DNA of 64,000 bases from Clostridiales bacterium mt11 (GTDB lineage Bacteria > Bacillota > Clostridia > Tissierellales > Tepidimicrobiaceae). Below the pieces are notes generated by a model that was given only the letters and a program-made list of their open reading frames with translations, was not told the DNA's origin and did no database searches. Made by a program: the position numbers and the translations under genes. The DNA lies in contig LN874948.1 of assembly GCA_001282665.1 (NCBI GenBank), positions 250,816-314,815 of the forward strand, in the 5' to 3' direction. Positions 36,780 to 46,123 of the stretch are shown piece by piece (position 1 is the stretch's first letter; the number at the start of each line of letters is the position of its first letter).

Positions 36780-37037
36780 ATGTGCTATGTATATATTTTA
36801 GAATGTGCTGATAAAACATTATACACTGGTTGGACTGTAGATTTAGATAACAGAATAAAAGTCCACAATAAAGGGAAAGCCTCTAAATATACTAGAGCTA
36901 GACTTCCTGTTAAACTGGTATATGTAGAAACCTATGATAATAAAATCGATGCCCAAAGAAGGGAATGGCAGATAAAACAATTAACTAGAAAAGAAAAGCT
37001 TAGGCTGTTAGCCAAGTATAAATCTACTATTAGATAA
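36780..37037 (+). CDS. GIY-YIG nuclease-superfamily protein (YhbQ type)
   Basis: An 85-residue single-domain protein. VYILECADKTLYTGWT holds the Y-x(10-11)-Y/T-G-W form of GIY-YIG, with Arg27 (DLDNRIKVHN) and the conserved Glu in RREWQIKQLTR. Stand-alone members may repair or process DNA; the role is not established. Twelve bases after recX. Confidence 0.88.
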   Translation: MCYVYILECADKTLYTGWTVDLDNRIKVHNKGKASKYTRARLPVKLVYVETYDNKIDAQRREWQIKQLTRKEKLRLLAKYKSTIR

Positions 37038-37129
37038 TTTATAGAAAATAAAGCCACCACCGCTTTAGATGATGGTTTATAAAACAAATTTGAAATTATT
37101 AACAAAAATAGACATCATTCTAAAAAAGT

Positions 37130-38248
37130 TTATAGAACCTTTTTAGTCACTACTACATTTTCACTTTCCTTATCAAATAAATATATATCATCATAACCAA
37201 AACAAAACTTTAAGATATCTCCTTTTTTTAATTCTTTTTTTGAATTTACCTTTGCAACTACCTTTTCGCCTTCTGTTATTAAATGTATAAAACTTTCTGC
37301 TCCTGCCATCTCTATTACGTCCACTTCTCCTTCTATATAATTTGTTGCAGATGAAAAATTATCTATGGGACTTAAGTTTTCTGGTCTTATTCCCATTATC
37401 AATTTGCTTCCTATATATCCTTTTTCCTCAAGTTCCTTCCCTTGTTGTTCGTTTAGCTTTATTTCTATTTCTTTTGTCTTAAGATAAACTATATCTTCGA
37501 TTTTTTCCACATTTACATCTATAAAATTCATTTGCGGACTTCCTATGAAACCTGCAACAAATATATTTGAAGGATTGTAGTAAAGCTCTTTAGGTGTTGC
37601 GACTTGTTGGATATATCCGTCTTTCATTACTACAATTCTCGTTCCCATTGTCATTGCTTCGGTTTGATCGTGGGTTACGTATATGAAAGTTGTTTCTAAT
37701 TCGTTGTGCAATTTTATTATTTCCATTCTCATTTGAACCCTTAGCTTTGCATCCAAGTTTGAAAGAGGTTCATCCATTAAGAATACTTTCGGATTTCTCA
37801 CTATTGCCCTTCCTAAAGCTACTCTTTGTTGCTGTCCTCCTGATAAGGCTTTCGGTTTTCTGTTTAATAAATCTTCTATATCCAATGTCCTTGAAACTTC
37901 TTCTATCTTTTTTGCAATTTTGTCCTTAGGTACTTTTCTAAGTTCTAAGCCCAATGCCATATTTTCATAGACTGTCATATGAGGATAAAGAGCATAGTTT
38001 TGAAATACCATTGCAATATCTCTGTCTTTTGGAGAAATGTCATTTACTAATACATCATCTATATATAATTCTCCTCCTGTTATCTCCTCTAATCCTGCAA
38101 CCATACGAAGTGTTGTGGATTTTCCACAACCAGAAGGTCCTACCAAAACTATGAATTCTTTATCTTCAACCTCAAGATTGAAATCTTTTACTGCCTGAAT
38201 ATTTTCTTTATATGTTTTTTCTATATTTCTAAATAATAGCCTTCCCAT
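37130..38248 (-). CDS. ABC ATPase, MalK/UgpC/MsmX type
   Basis: A 372-residue ATPase with Walker A GPSGCGKST, signature ALSGGQQQRVALGRAIV, Walker B VFLMDEPLSNLDAKLR, and a C-terminal regulatory OB/TOBE region (from about 240) typical of sugar importers. It is the last gene of the peptide island and overlaps the MacB-like gene. It could energise the MalF/MalG-type permeases here, and perhaps the MacB-like permease, which lacks its own ATPase. Confidence 0.9.
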   Translation of the reverse strand: MGRLLFRNIEKTYKENIQAVKDFNLEVEDKEFIVLVGPSGCGKSTTLRMVAGLEEITGGELYIDDVLVNDISPKDRDIAMVFQNYALYPHMTVYENMALGLELRKVPKDKIAKKIEEVSRTLDIEDLLNRKPKALSGGQQQRVALGRAIVRNPKVFLMDEPLSNLDAKLRVQMRMEIIKLHNELETTFIYVTHDQTEAMTMGTRIVVMKDGYIQQVATPKELYYNPSNIFVAGFIGSPQMNFIDVNVEKIEDIVYLKTKEIEIKLNEQQGKELEEKGYIGSKLIMGIRPENLSPIDNFSSATNYIEGEVDVIEMAGAESFIHLITEGEKVVAKVNSKKELKKGDILKFCFGYDDIYLFDKESENVVVTKKVL

Positions 38249-39446
38249 AAAATTCCCTTCTTTCTAATTGTAATTTATTGAAGTTTTTTTCTGCTATCTT
38301 AAATTTCTCTGTTATATAGTTTATTGAAACTGATAATAGTGCTATTAGTAAAATCACTAGTTTCATAAAATGCTTTTTTGTTATTCCCATAAGATTTATA
38401 TATACCTTTCCATATCCTGCAGCTGTTTTACCATATTCTTCCTTGAATATATTTTCCATTTGAGAATAAAATTTGAAGTCAAATATATCCGTAGGCGGTA
38501 AAAATCTGCTTGGGGTTGATAACTTGAATTCTGCGATTAGTCTTAATAGGAATACCCAAAGGAATATTAGGAATACTGTTTTTAGTATTTGTAATAATAC
38601 TATTGTCATGTTTTCTGAAAGAAATTCTTTTCCGTATTTTCTTTTTGTTCCTATTTTATATTTTTTTATATTTAGTTTTGCAGATTTTATTAGATAGACT
38701 GTAAGAAATATTAATACTGCAATTTCAAATAGAAATATAAATCCGTAATAGTATTTTGATATGTTTTTCTTTGATTCTGTAAAATCTGCAATTTTTATTT
38801 TTTCTTGTTCCTCTTTTGAAATCATTTTTATATCTTCAAAAAACTTTTCTTTTATGAATTTTTTTCTATTTTCATCTTTAGGTTTGAATTCAAGGCTGTA
38901 AAATGTTTTTTCTTCACTTCCTAAATTTTCCGAGATATCTCCTTTTTTTACATATAGATTTTCTATTTTTGCTTTTGAATATTTCTCATTTTTATATATT
39001 CCGACTATTTTATATTTTTTTCCGAATATATCTATTATCTCTCCTAAAGAAAATGGGACATTTCTTTCTTTTGCGAATTTCTCGCTTATAACTATTTGGT
39101 TTTCTTCTGTTATCCATTCTCCAGAGAGAATTTCTATATTATTTATTTGAGAGTAGTTTTCGTCTATTCCTATTATGTTTATATTTCTTCCTTCAAAAGA
39201 TATATCCTTTTCTTCGATTTCGGATAGTATATGTTTTTCTTCTATTATTTCTCTTCCGTCCATTAGTTTCTGATAGATTTCGTTTTTTTCTTCACATATT
39301 ATTTCGATTTTTGAAGGAAAGTTTTCTGATTCTTTTTTTATATTTCTTTGTATTAGGAATAGTAAGAGGGTTAGAATTGATAATAATATTATTAAAATTA
39401 TTTTAATTTTGTTGTTTTTTTCTTCTTTATTCTTCATTTTCTTCAC
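38229..39446 (-). CDS. MacB/FtsX-like membrane protein with extracytoplasmic core domain
   Basis: A 405-residue protein: TM1 at about 13-33, a large outside domain (35-230), then TMs at about 232-256, 278-306 and 366-386. That is the four-span layout of MacB/YknZ permeases. The outside domain has the MacB-core pattern LSGEWITEENQIVISEKFAK then GEIIDIFGKKYKIVGIYKN. It overlaps the MalG fusion gene upstream by 20 bases. Proposed partner of the adaptor segment fused to MalG; the homology is weak and by pattern only. Confidence 0.6.
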   Translation of the reverse strand: MKKMKNKEEKNNKIKIILIILLSILTLLLFLIQRNIKKESENFPSKIEIICEEKNEIYQKLMDGREIIEEKHILSEIEEKDISFEGRNINIIGIDENYSQINNIEILSGEWITEENQIVISEKFAKERNVPFSLGEIIDIFGKKYKIVGIYKNEKYSKAKIENLYVKKGDISENLGSEEKTFYSLEFKPKDENRKKFIKEKFFEDIKMISKEEQEKIKIADFTESKKNISKYYYGFIFLFEIAVLIFLTVYLIKSAKLNIKKYKIGTKRKYGKEFLSENMTIVLLQILKTVFLIFLWVFLLRLIAEFKLSTPSRFLPPTDIFDFKFYSQMENIFKEEYGKTAAGYGKVYINLMGITKKHFMKLVILLIALLSVSINYITEKFKIAEKNFNKLQLERREFYGKAII

Positions 39447-40677
39447 CTCTTCCTCCTACTACTCTTACATTCATTCCTTCTCTTAGGGGTTTTGTTGTCC
39501 ATTTTACTACTTCCGAATCATATGGAAGGACTCCTGTTATTGCTGTTTCGTATCCGTTTGTTGCATTTATTTGCACATTTATTTTCATTAGTTGATCTCT
39601 TTTTCTTATGGATTTTTCTTCGATTATTACATAGATTACAGTTTCTCCTTCTTTGTGAATTGCACTGTCGGGTACTATATTATTGTAGCTTCCTAAAGAT
39701 TGACTTTTTTCGTCGAAAGGATCTGTTGTTATTTCTCCTCTTTTTGTTTTTGTTACTTCTACTTCGGGTGCCATAATATAGGAGATTTTTTGTGTGACCA
39801 AGGTAAAGGATAGCATTGCTACCATGAATATTATTATTCCTCTTCCTACTTTTTGTTTTTGAGTTGTCCTTTCTTTTGCCTCGTTTATGTTGGCTATTTT
39901 TTCATTTCCTTCAAAGCCTGCTGATAAGCTTATGCCTTGCGTTAAATCTTTATAGGAGAATTGGTATAGAAGTAATGGAAGTATACTGAATATTGTTCCT
40001 GCTGCAAAGGCTATTTCTCTGAATTCTCCCGTTGCATTTAGGGTTACTGATAGTGGCATATAGTATTTGTCACTTATGAAAACTAATGGTTGTTCTACCA
40101 TTGACCAGTAATTTATGACTAGTAGAACTGTGAGTGCAGATATTATTGAACGACATAATGGCATTACTATTTTTAGAAATAGTTTGAATTCGCTTAGTCC
40201 GTCTATTCTTCCTGCATCGTATATTTCTTTATTCATTCCTTTCATATATTGTACCATTAGAAATGTTCCAAAAGTTGAGAACATATTTGGTAGTATTACT
40301 GCACTTGGACTATCTATTATATTTAGTGCTTTCAGCGTTAGATATTGAGCTACCATAGTTGCTTGAAAAGGCATTAGCATCAAGACTATATATAGCCAAT
40401 ATAATAATCTTTTTCCTTTAAATTCGAATCTTGTAAACCCATATGCTCCGAGTAAACTTAGAGGAATGTTTATTCCGATTATCATAAAGGTGTAGATTAC
40501 TGAATTCCAAAACCCTCTAAAAAAGTCTTCCATTTGAAATAAGACTTTTCCGTATTGTGTTAGGCTAAATCCTCCGTCATAACTTTTGAAAGAGTTTACT
40601 ATCATTATTATCATAGGAAGAAGACATATTATTGATATAAGATATATTAAAATATTTTTTAATGTTTGCTTTGCCAT
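39427..40677 (-). CDS. MalG-type sugar ABC permease fused to a membrane-fusion-protein-like domain
   Basis: 416 residues. Residues 1-275 form a MalG-like permease with six spans and the EAA loop YDAGRIDGLSEFKLFLKIVMP (about 157-177). After a linker there is another span (about 291-311) and an extracytoplasmic segment. That segment resembles the ends of HlyD/YknX adaptors: EVEVTKTKRGEITTDPF, then VPDSAIHKEGETVIYVI and ITGVLPYDSEVV near the end. The coiled-coil hairpin of true adaptors is absent. An importer permease joined to an exporter adaptor is very unusual. Confidence 0.75.
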   Translation of the reverse strand: MAKQTLKNILIYLISIICLLPMIIMIVNSFKSYDGGFSLTQYGKVLFQMEDFFRGFWNSVIYTFMIIGINIPLSLLGAYGFTRFEFKGKRLLYWLYIVLMLMPFQATMVAQYLTLKALNIIDSPSAVILPNMFSTFGTFLMVQYMKGMNKEIYDAGRIDGLSEFKLFLKIVMPLCRSIISALTVLLVINYWSMVEQPLVFISDKYYMPLSVTLNATGEFREIAFAAGTIFSILPLLLYQFSYKDLTQGISLSAGFEGNEKIANINEAKERTTQKQKVGRGIIIFMVAMLSFTLVTQKISYIMAPEVEVTKTKRGEITTDPFDEKSQSLGSYNNIVPDSAIHKEGETVIYVIIEEKSIRKRDQLMKINVQINATNGYETAITGVLPYDSEVVKWTTKPLREGMNVRVVGGRGEENEE

Positions 40678-40688
40678 CTTTATACCCC

Positions 40689-41531
40689 CTATTCTTCTAA
40701 AAATTTCTTTTGGAAGTTTAGGAATATTGATATTAAAATAGATATTCCTGTTACCAGTATAAAGGCTGCTGTGCTTAGTCTTTGATAGTTAAGTTTTAAG
40801 AAATTATTGTTCATAAAATGTTGTAATAGATACACTGTTTTTGGCGGATAGTTTCCATAAAGTCCATAAGCTTCTCTGAACATTTGGAATGAATTTATTA
40901 TGCTGAATATTACAACGAAAAATATTATTGGTGTAATTAAAGGCACTACTATTTTAAGGGAATATTTTAGTTTTGAATTTGAATCCAAGAGAAATACTTC
41001 TTTATATTCTTTTTCAAGTGATGAAATTGCTCCTGTAAAGATCACGAGCATATATCCCATATTTTTTATTATAAAAATAAAGATTAATAATCCCATTGCA
41101 TGCTTTTCTCCAAAAAAATCTACCGTATTCCCTTCGAATAATTGTATTATCTTGTTTACAATTCCTCCATTATCAAATAATACTTTCCAACCCATAAGTG
41201 CTGATGCAACGGGTACGATTATAGGGGAAAGCATTGCCCATCTCGGAAAAGCATAAAGTTTGTCTGACATTAATAAGCTTAAAAATAATGAAAGTAAGGT
41301 AATAGACGGAATACCGATTAAAATAAATTTCAATGTGTTTTTTGTTGCGATTTTAAATGTGGGATTTCCAAATAAATCTTTGAAATTTTCAAACCAAATA
41401 AATTGAACATCTGTTACACCCTTTGTAAAGGTATAATAAAGGCTCATGAAAAACGGGATAATATAGAACAAAAGAACTCCTATAAAACCTGGAAGAATAA
41501 AAAGCCATGCATTGATTTTCCCTTTTTTCAT
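40689..41531 (-). CDS. MalF-type sugar ABC permease
   Basis: A 280-residue permease with six spans and a degenerate EAA loop (KEVFLLDSNSKLKYSLKIVVPLI, about 182-204, where the usual A-x-x-D-G-A is not kept). It should dimerise with the MalG-type fusion downstream. Ends 11 bases before that gene and begins at the exporter stop codon. Confidence 0.85.
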   Translation of the reverse strand: MKKGKINAWLFILPGFIGVLLFYIIPFFMSLYYTFTKGVTDVQFIWFENFKDLFGNPTFKIATKNTLKFILIGIPSITLLSLFLSLLMSDKLYAFPRWAMLSPIIVPVASALMGWKVLFDNGGIVNKIIQLFEGNTVDFFGEKHAMGLLIFIFIIKNMGYMLVIFTGAISSLEKEYKEVFLLDSNSKLKYSLKIVVPLITPIIFFVVIFSIINSFQMFREAYGLYGNYPPKTVYLLQHFMNNNFLKLNYQRLSTAAFILVTGISILISIFLNFQKKFLEE

Positions 41532-43298
41532 TTAAATCACCTCTTCCATAATATTCCAACCTGTTTTCTTAAACAACTCGCAATAAAGCTTGCTGTTCTG
41601 AATTAAATAATTGTGATTTCCTCTTTCTGCTACAACTCCTTCATCAATCAAGAATATTTCATCACTTTCTATAATTGAAGATACTTTATGACTTATAAAA
41701 ATTACTACAGAATCTTTGCTTAATTCCTTTAAAATAGATACTACGAGTTTTTCAGATTTTCCGTCTAAATTTGCAGTCACTTCATCAAAAATATATATTT
41801 TTGTATTTCTTAGTAACGCACGAGCAATACTAAGTTTTTGTTTTTGTCCACTTGAAAGTGTTGATGCTCCTTCTCCTATTACAGTTTCATATTTTTTGGG
41901 AAGTGTATTTATATATTCATCCAGATCTACCTTTTTGCACATTTCAATTACTTCTTTATCGCTTGCATCAGGATTCCCAAATTTTATATTATTTAATATA
42001 GTATCATTAAAGAAAAAATCTTCTTTTTGTACATAGGTTATATTTTTTCTTAATTTCTCTTTGGGTATATCCTTATAGCTCTCGCCACTAAGCTTCAATT
42101 CTCCATATTCAATATCGTATAATTTCACCAACAATTTTGCAATTGTACTTTTCCCACAACCGTTCTTTCCTACAAAACCATAAAATCCAAATGATGATAT
42201 TTCAAATGAAAAATTATTCAAAACTGATTTGTCTTTTTCACTATATCTAAAACAAATGTCTTTTCCTTCAAAGTCTACATTCTTTAAAGAAAAATCATTT
42301 CCTGAATTTTCTCTTTTTTCGCTACTCTCAGACATAATTTCATTTACTCTGTTTAAAGATATAATAACCTCCTGTTTGCTTATGTTCAATCTCAAAACTT
42401 CTGATATAGAAGAAAAAAGATTATTTATATATGTGTTAAATGAAACCATCGTTCCTATTGTAAGTAAATTTGATCTTATTAAAACAGCAGACAAATATAT
42501 TACATATAATGAAGAAATAACAGCTATTAAAGTATTCAAAAGCTCAATTGTATTATTTAAAAAAATTGACCTTTTTAAAATTCTAAAATCTCTTGAGATA
42601 AAATTTTCGAATTTTTCATTCATTGAATCCTCAAGCATATAGGTTTTAACCCCTGTATTGTTTGAAAATATTTCATTTTGAAAACTATAATATTTATCGT
42701 TATACTCTTTTCTTCTTTTTGCTAATTCCTTAAAATATTTTCTTGATAAAAATGTCACTGCAAAAGAAGCGGGAATATAAAAAATCGCCACTGAGGTTAA
42801 TCGCATTGAAATTTTTAAAACAAAATATGATGAAACGCAGATGTTAACCAATATATGTAAAAAACTTGTAATGACATTTATACAAAATGAAACGATTTCA
42901 TCGGAATCTCCGTTTAAACGATACATAAATTCGCCTGTATCATACTTATCATAAGCCTTTGTTTTAAGCCTTATTATTTTATCAAATATATTCCTTTGAA
43001 CATTTTTTGACACTTTAAAGCTTAAAGTCTTACCTAAATAATCCTCATAAATCCCTAATAAAGTTGTAAATATTGTTACAACAAAATATATGACTATTAG
43101 CTTTATTAAATATTCCATATTTGAAGAAGAAATACTATCAAGCATTTCACCATATAAATACGGATTTATGTTTTTTATAAAAGTTCCACTAAATATAATC
43201 AAAACCAAAAAGGTTAATTTGTTTTTTTCTGGAGAAATGTATTCTTTAATAAAAATCTTTAGTTTCTCCTTGTCTTCTTTACTCTTATTAGATTTCAT
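41532..43298 (-). CDS. peptide-type ABC exporter (fused permease-ATPase)
   Basis: A 588-residue half-transporter: six spans in residues 20-310, then an ATPase with Walker A GKNGCGKST (near 385), signature TLSSGQKQKLSIARALL, Walker B IYIFDEVTANLD and the H-loop ISHKV. There is no N-terminal C39 peptidase, so the leader would be removed by another enzyme. It lies directly downstream of the precursor gene and is the best candidate for exporting the modified peptide. Confidence 0.87.
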   Translation of the reverse strand: MKSNKSKEDKEKLKIFIKEYISPEKNKLTFLVLIIFSGTFIKNINPYLYGEMLDSISSSNMEYLIKLIVIYFVVTIFTTLLGIYEDYLGKTLSFKVSKNVQRNIFDKIIRLKTKAYDKYDTGEFMYRLNGDSDEIVSFCINVITSFLHILVNICVSSYFVLKISMRLTSVAIFYIPASFAVTFLSRKYFKELAKRRKEYNDKYYSFQNEIFSNNTGVKTYMLEDSMNEKFENFISRDFRILKRSIFLNNTIELLNTLIAVISSLYVIYLSAVLIRSNLLTIGTMVSFNTYINNLFSSISEVLRLNISKQEVIISLNRVNEIMSESSEKRENSGNDFSLKNVDFEGKDICFRYSEKDKSVLNNFSFEISSFGFYGFVGKNGCGKSTIAKLLVKLYDIEYGELKLSGESYKDIPKEKLRKNITYVQKEDFFFNDTILNNIKFGNPDASDKEVIEMCKKVDLDEYINTLPKKYETVIGEGASTLSSGQKQKLSIARALLRNTKIYIFDEVTANLDGKSEKLVVSILKELSKDSVVIFISHKVSSIIESDEIFLIDEGVVAERGNHNYLIQNSKLYCELFKKTGWNIMEEVI

Positions 43299-43456
43299 TT
43301 TATTTTTTATTTCTCCTTACTATTATTTTAAATTCACAATTTTTATAATAATTCAACTTTTCAAAAATAATTAACAATAAATTCACTTTCTACGTAGTTG
43401 TTTTATATCAATAAAACATACGCTCTAATAAAAAATTGCATGAAAGTTAAAAACCA

Positions 43457-43492
43457 CCAAAGCAAATATACCAAGTTATATTTGCTTTAACG
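43457..43492 (-). terminator. hairpin between precursor and exporter genes
   Basis: AAAGCAAATATA and TATATTTGCTTT pair around a short loop. On the minus strand GGTGGTTTTTAA follows. It may be a leaky terminator giving more precursor than exporter message. Confidence 0.5.
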
Positions 43493-43535
43493 ATTTTAAA
43501 TTTTATTATTCATAATTCATTTAACATTTAAATAT

Positions 43536-43577
43536 GCATGTAGCCTTGCAATCATTAATGATTACAAGGCTTTTTTT
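43536..43577 (+). terminator. hairpin with T-run facing the precursor gene
   Basis: AGCCTTG and CAAGGCT enclose a second inverted repeat (AATCATTAATGATT), and TTTTTTT follows on the plus strand. By orientation it would stop plus-strand transcripts. On the minus strand it can still fold at the 3' end of the precursor mRNA. Confidence 0.55.
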
Positions 43578-43578
43578 G

Positions 43579-43770
43579 TTACTTCTTTAGATTATTGGTA
43601 GAATACATACCTATATCGATTTTACATCCTTGTGCACAATGTGAGGCACAAGTATCTTGACATTGATTTCCGCAACCGTTTGAACATTTATCCCCGCAAT
43701 TTGTGCATCCCAATACTGTTATAGGCAAACCTGAAACCTTTGATTTTTTTAACTTACTTTCATAAGTCAT
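43579..43770 (-). CDS. CXXX-repeat RiPP precursor peptide
   Basis: A 63-residue peptide. The start is the ATG 5 bases after AGGGGGGAT (43770), not the longer frame to 43812. Leader-like segment MTYESKLKKSKVSGLPITVLG, then a core with eight cysteines: C22, C25, C29, C33, C37, C41, C45, C49. From C25 on the spacing is an exact C-x-x-x repeat (GDK, SNG, GNQ, QDT, ASH, AQG), then a 14-residue tail. This fits the CXXX-repeat (CLI_3235-like) precursors modified by radical SAM enzymes. The Cys residues are the expected sites of crosslinking, but the chemistry is unproven. Confidence 0.85.
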   Translation of the reverse strand: MTYESKLKKSKVSGLPITVLGCTNCGDKCSNGCGNQCQDTCASHCAQGCKIDIGMYSTNNLKK

Positions 43771-43823
43771 GCTATCCCCCCTTAAATATATTGTGAATCC
43801 CCTTTCGGGCATAACACTTCAAA

Positions 43824-46109
43824 CTACTCATTAAGCCTTAAATCCACATTTTCCTGCGCTTTTTTAATGGCTTCCTCTATTGTGATTTCATCATCTAAAT
43901 ATTTCATAATTGGGTCTACAATGTCCTTTTTAAAATAGTCCATATCATAAAGATAATCAATCTTCTCATAAGCTTCTCTTCGTTCCTTATAAAATCTTCT
44001 GGAAATTTCTTTGTTCTGATTTATCATCTCTTTTTCTTCAACCTTAATATACTTATCTTCTCCGGCAATATTTATAGGAGTTCCGGGCATCCACATATAT
44101 GCCTGAATGTTTTCTTCCAAAAGAAAACTTAAAAATTTCCATGCACCTTCCTTCCTTTCAGAACGACCGTTTATTGAATACATATTATTTGTATATGCAA
44201 CGCGATTACTGTTTTTCTCCCCCATAAATATAGGAATTATACTGCTTATGTTTTCCCTGTTGTACTTTTCAAAAAGATATAGGTCGCTACCCGGTCCTCT
44301 GTTATTAGATAAATAGGAAAATAATGAGCCTTGTAAACAATCATCTCCTAATTTCTCTACCAGTTTCTCAAAATTTGGACTTTTAATACACTCTTTAAAT
44401 TCTTTTATCAATTCTATAAACCATTCCTGATTTAAATTTGCTTCTTTCTTTTCATCATCAATTAAATCTGGCATATTTGCTATTAATATAGTAATCAGCA
44501 TATCCTCTTTTTCCCCTACTCTTGTAAATAAATGTGCATCAGGCTCTTTTTCTTCTATTATTTTTGTCAGTTTTAAAACTTCACTCCACTTCAAATTGTC
44601 ATAATCCAAGTTTAAACCCAATTTTTCAGCCAACTGTTCATTTACTTGATAATAATATCCTACAAAGCTTATGGGAAGTCCACGAATTCCATCATTTATC
44701 TTTATTCCATTTAAAACACCTTTGTTTAAATCTTTATACTTCTGGTCTTTTTCAAGGAAGGGTGTCAAATCTTCAAATGCATCAGTTTTAAACAAATCCC
44801 TATAAATAAGCCCTGACCCACCTGTCATAATTACATCTCCAATTTCCCCCGAAAGAATTTTCATTGTCAATTGTTTTCCGTACTGTTCGTTATTTTTCAA
44901 AAATTCCTCACGATTATTGTAAATATAATTGTATTCTATTTTTTCTTCTGGATATTTAATTTCGTAGCATTTTATTGCATAAGCCAAAAAATCCTGTCTA
45001 TAAGGTGCTGTAACTGTCAAAGTTATGGCTCTATCATTATTATCCTTTTTCCCCTTTTCTCTGTATGCAAAGAATTTATATGGGGTCTCTTCTTCATAAG
45101 GTGCAAAAGCAATATAAAAATCATTGTTTTTTCCTACGAAAAAATCAATTGCTGTACATTCTGGACTTTTTCCAAGAACTGTGGAGTCCTCTCCAAATGT
45201 AAATACAACTCCCAATTTTTTTCTATTATTTATATCGTATTCCTGTATTACTCCTTCTGTCGGACTTAAAATATAAGCCTGATTTTTTTCTTCAATATAT
45301 TTTATGAATTCTCCTTCCGAAGGCATGACATTTCCCAAATATCCATCTTCCATATTTATCTTTTTAATACTCGGAGCTCCATGTGAAGATCTTTCAGTTT
45401 GTATATATACACTTCCTTTACCATCTACGTCAAAATCATATATTGAAACAGTATCGTTATTATAAGTATTGTGAAGTTTTCCATCTTTATTATATATTTG
45501 AAGTGTTCTATAACTCTTTTTATTCTCTTTATCTTTATAGTAGGAAAGAATATATAAATATTTTTTATCACATTTAAAATTTTCAATATGCAAACCGGAA
45601 TCTTCAAATAAAGTTCCTTCAAAATTTTCAGGTTCAATAGCTTGATATACTTCCTTTCCTGTTTTATCAAAAGATTTTATTAAAACTTTTTTTAAATCCT
45701 CATAATACTTTATTGTCCAAAATATATCTTCCTCGTCTATCCAAATTCCATCTGATTTATACATTTCTTCATTGGGAAATTCATAAATTAAATCTCCCGT
45801 TTCCATATCCATAAGAGACATTTTATTATTTTCAGAGTTCTTTGAAAGTCTTACGGGTTTATCTTTGAATTTTAGAAATTTAATATAGTTCACATCTTCA
45901 AAAACTTCTTCTCCTCTAGATTCTTCTTTGTAATAAAGCTCTCCGTTTTCAATATCCTTTGCAATTTCTGTTGTATTTTCCAAGTCCTTAGAAGTTTCTT
46001 TCTTCTTACCTTCCTTTCCAGTTTTCATTAACAAAATAACTCCTACAACAATTACTGCTATTATTGCAACTATAAGCACTATTTGCTTTTTCTTTTCACT
46101 TGCTTTCAT
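43824..46109 (-). CDS. membrane-anchored ABC solute-binding protein with long N-terminal domain
   Basis: A 761-residue protein. A single N-terminal span (about 8-27, no lipobox) anchors it outside. Residues 50-350 are repetitive beta-strands (blocks like LMDMETGDLIYEFPNEE, LQIYNKDGKLHNTYNND) suggestive of a propeller. Residues 360-761 form an extracellular solute-binding protein of the sugar type (LTVTAPYRQDFLAYAIKCYE, GLPISFVGYYYQVNEQLAEK, AWKFLSFLLEE). In the island it would be the receptor for the MalF/MalG-type permeases. Ligand unknown. Confidence 0.8.
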   Translation of the reverse strand: MKASEKKKQIVLIVAIIAVIVVGVILLMKTGKEGKKKETSKDLENTTEIAKDIENGELYYKEESRGEEVFEDVNYIKFLKFKDKPVRLSKNSENNKMSLMDMETGDLIYEFPNEEMYKSDGIWIDEEDIFWTIKYYEDLKKVLIKSFDKTGKEVYQAIEPENFEGTLFEDSGLHIENFKCDKKYLYILSYYKDKENKKSYRTLQIYNKDGKLHNTYNNDTVSIYDFDVDGKGSVYIQTERSSHGAPSIKKINMEDGYLGNVMPSEGEFIKYIEEKNQAYILSPTEGVIQEYDINNRKKLGVVFTFGEDSTVLGKSPECTAIDFFVGKNNDFYIAFAPYEEETPYKFFAYREKGKKDNNDRAITLTVTAPYRQDFLAYAIKCYEIKYPEEKIEYNYIYNNREEFLKNNEQYGKQLTMKILSGEIGDVIMTGGSGLIYRDLFKTDAFEDLTPFLEKDQKYKDLNKGVLNGIKINDGIRGLPISFVGYYYQVNEQLAEKLGLNLDYDNLKWSEVLKLTKIIEEKEPDAHLFTRVGEKEDMLITILIANMPDLIDDEKKEANLNQEWFIELIKEFKECIKSPNFEKLVEKLGDDCLQGSLFSYLSNNRGPGSDLYLFEKYNRENISSIIPIFMGEKNSNRVAYTNNMYSINGRSERKEGAWKFLSFLLEENIQAYMWMPGTPINIAGEDKYIKVEEKEMINQNKEISRRFYKERREAYEKIDYLYDMDYFKKDIVDPIMKYLDDEITIEEAIKKAQENVDLRLNE

Positions 46110-46123
46110 AATAAAACCTCCAA

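Noticed and set aside
37040..37085. Possible terminator after the GIY-YIG gene
   Set aside because: Pairing between ACCACC and GATGGT is weak and no clear T-run follows in a fitting place.
43771..43812. Longer start for the precursor peptide, adding 14 codons
   Set aside because: The strong AGGGGGGAT site sits just before the inner ATG, and the extra codons do not look like a leader.
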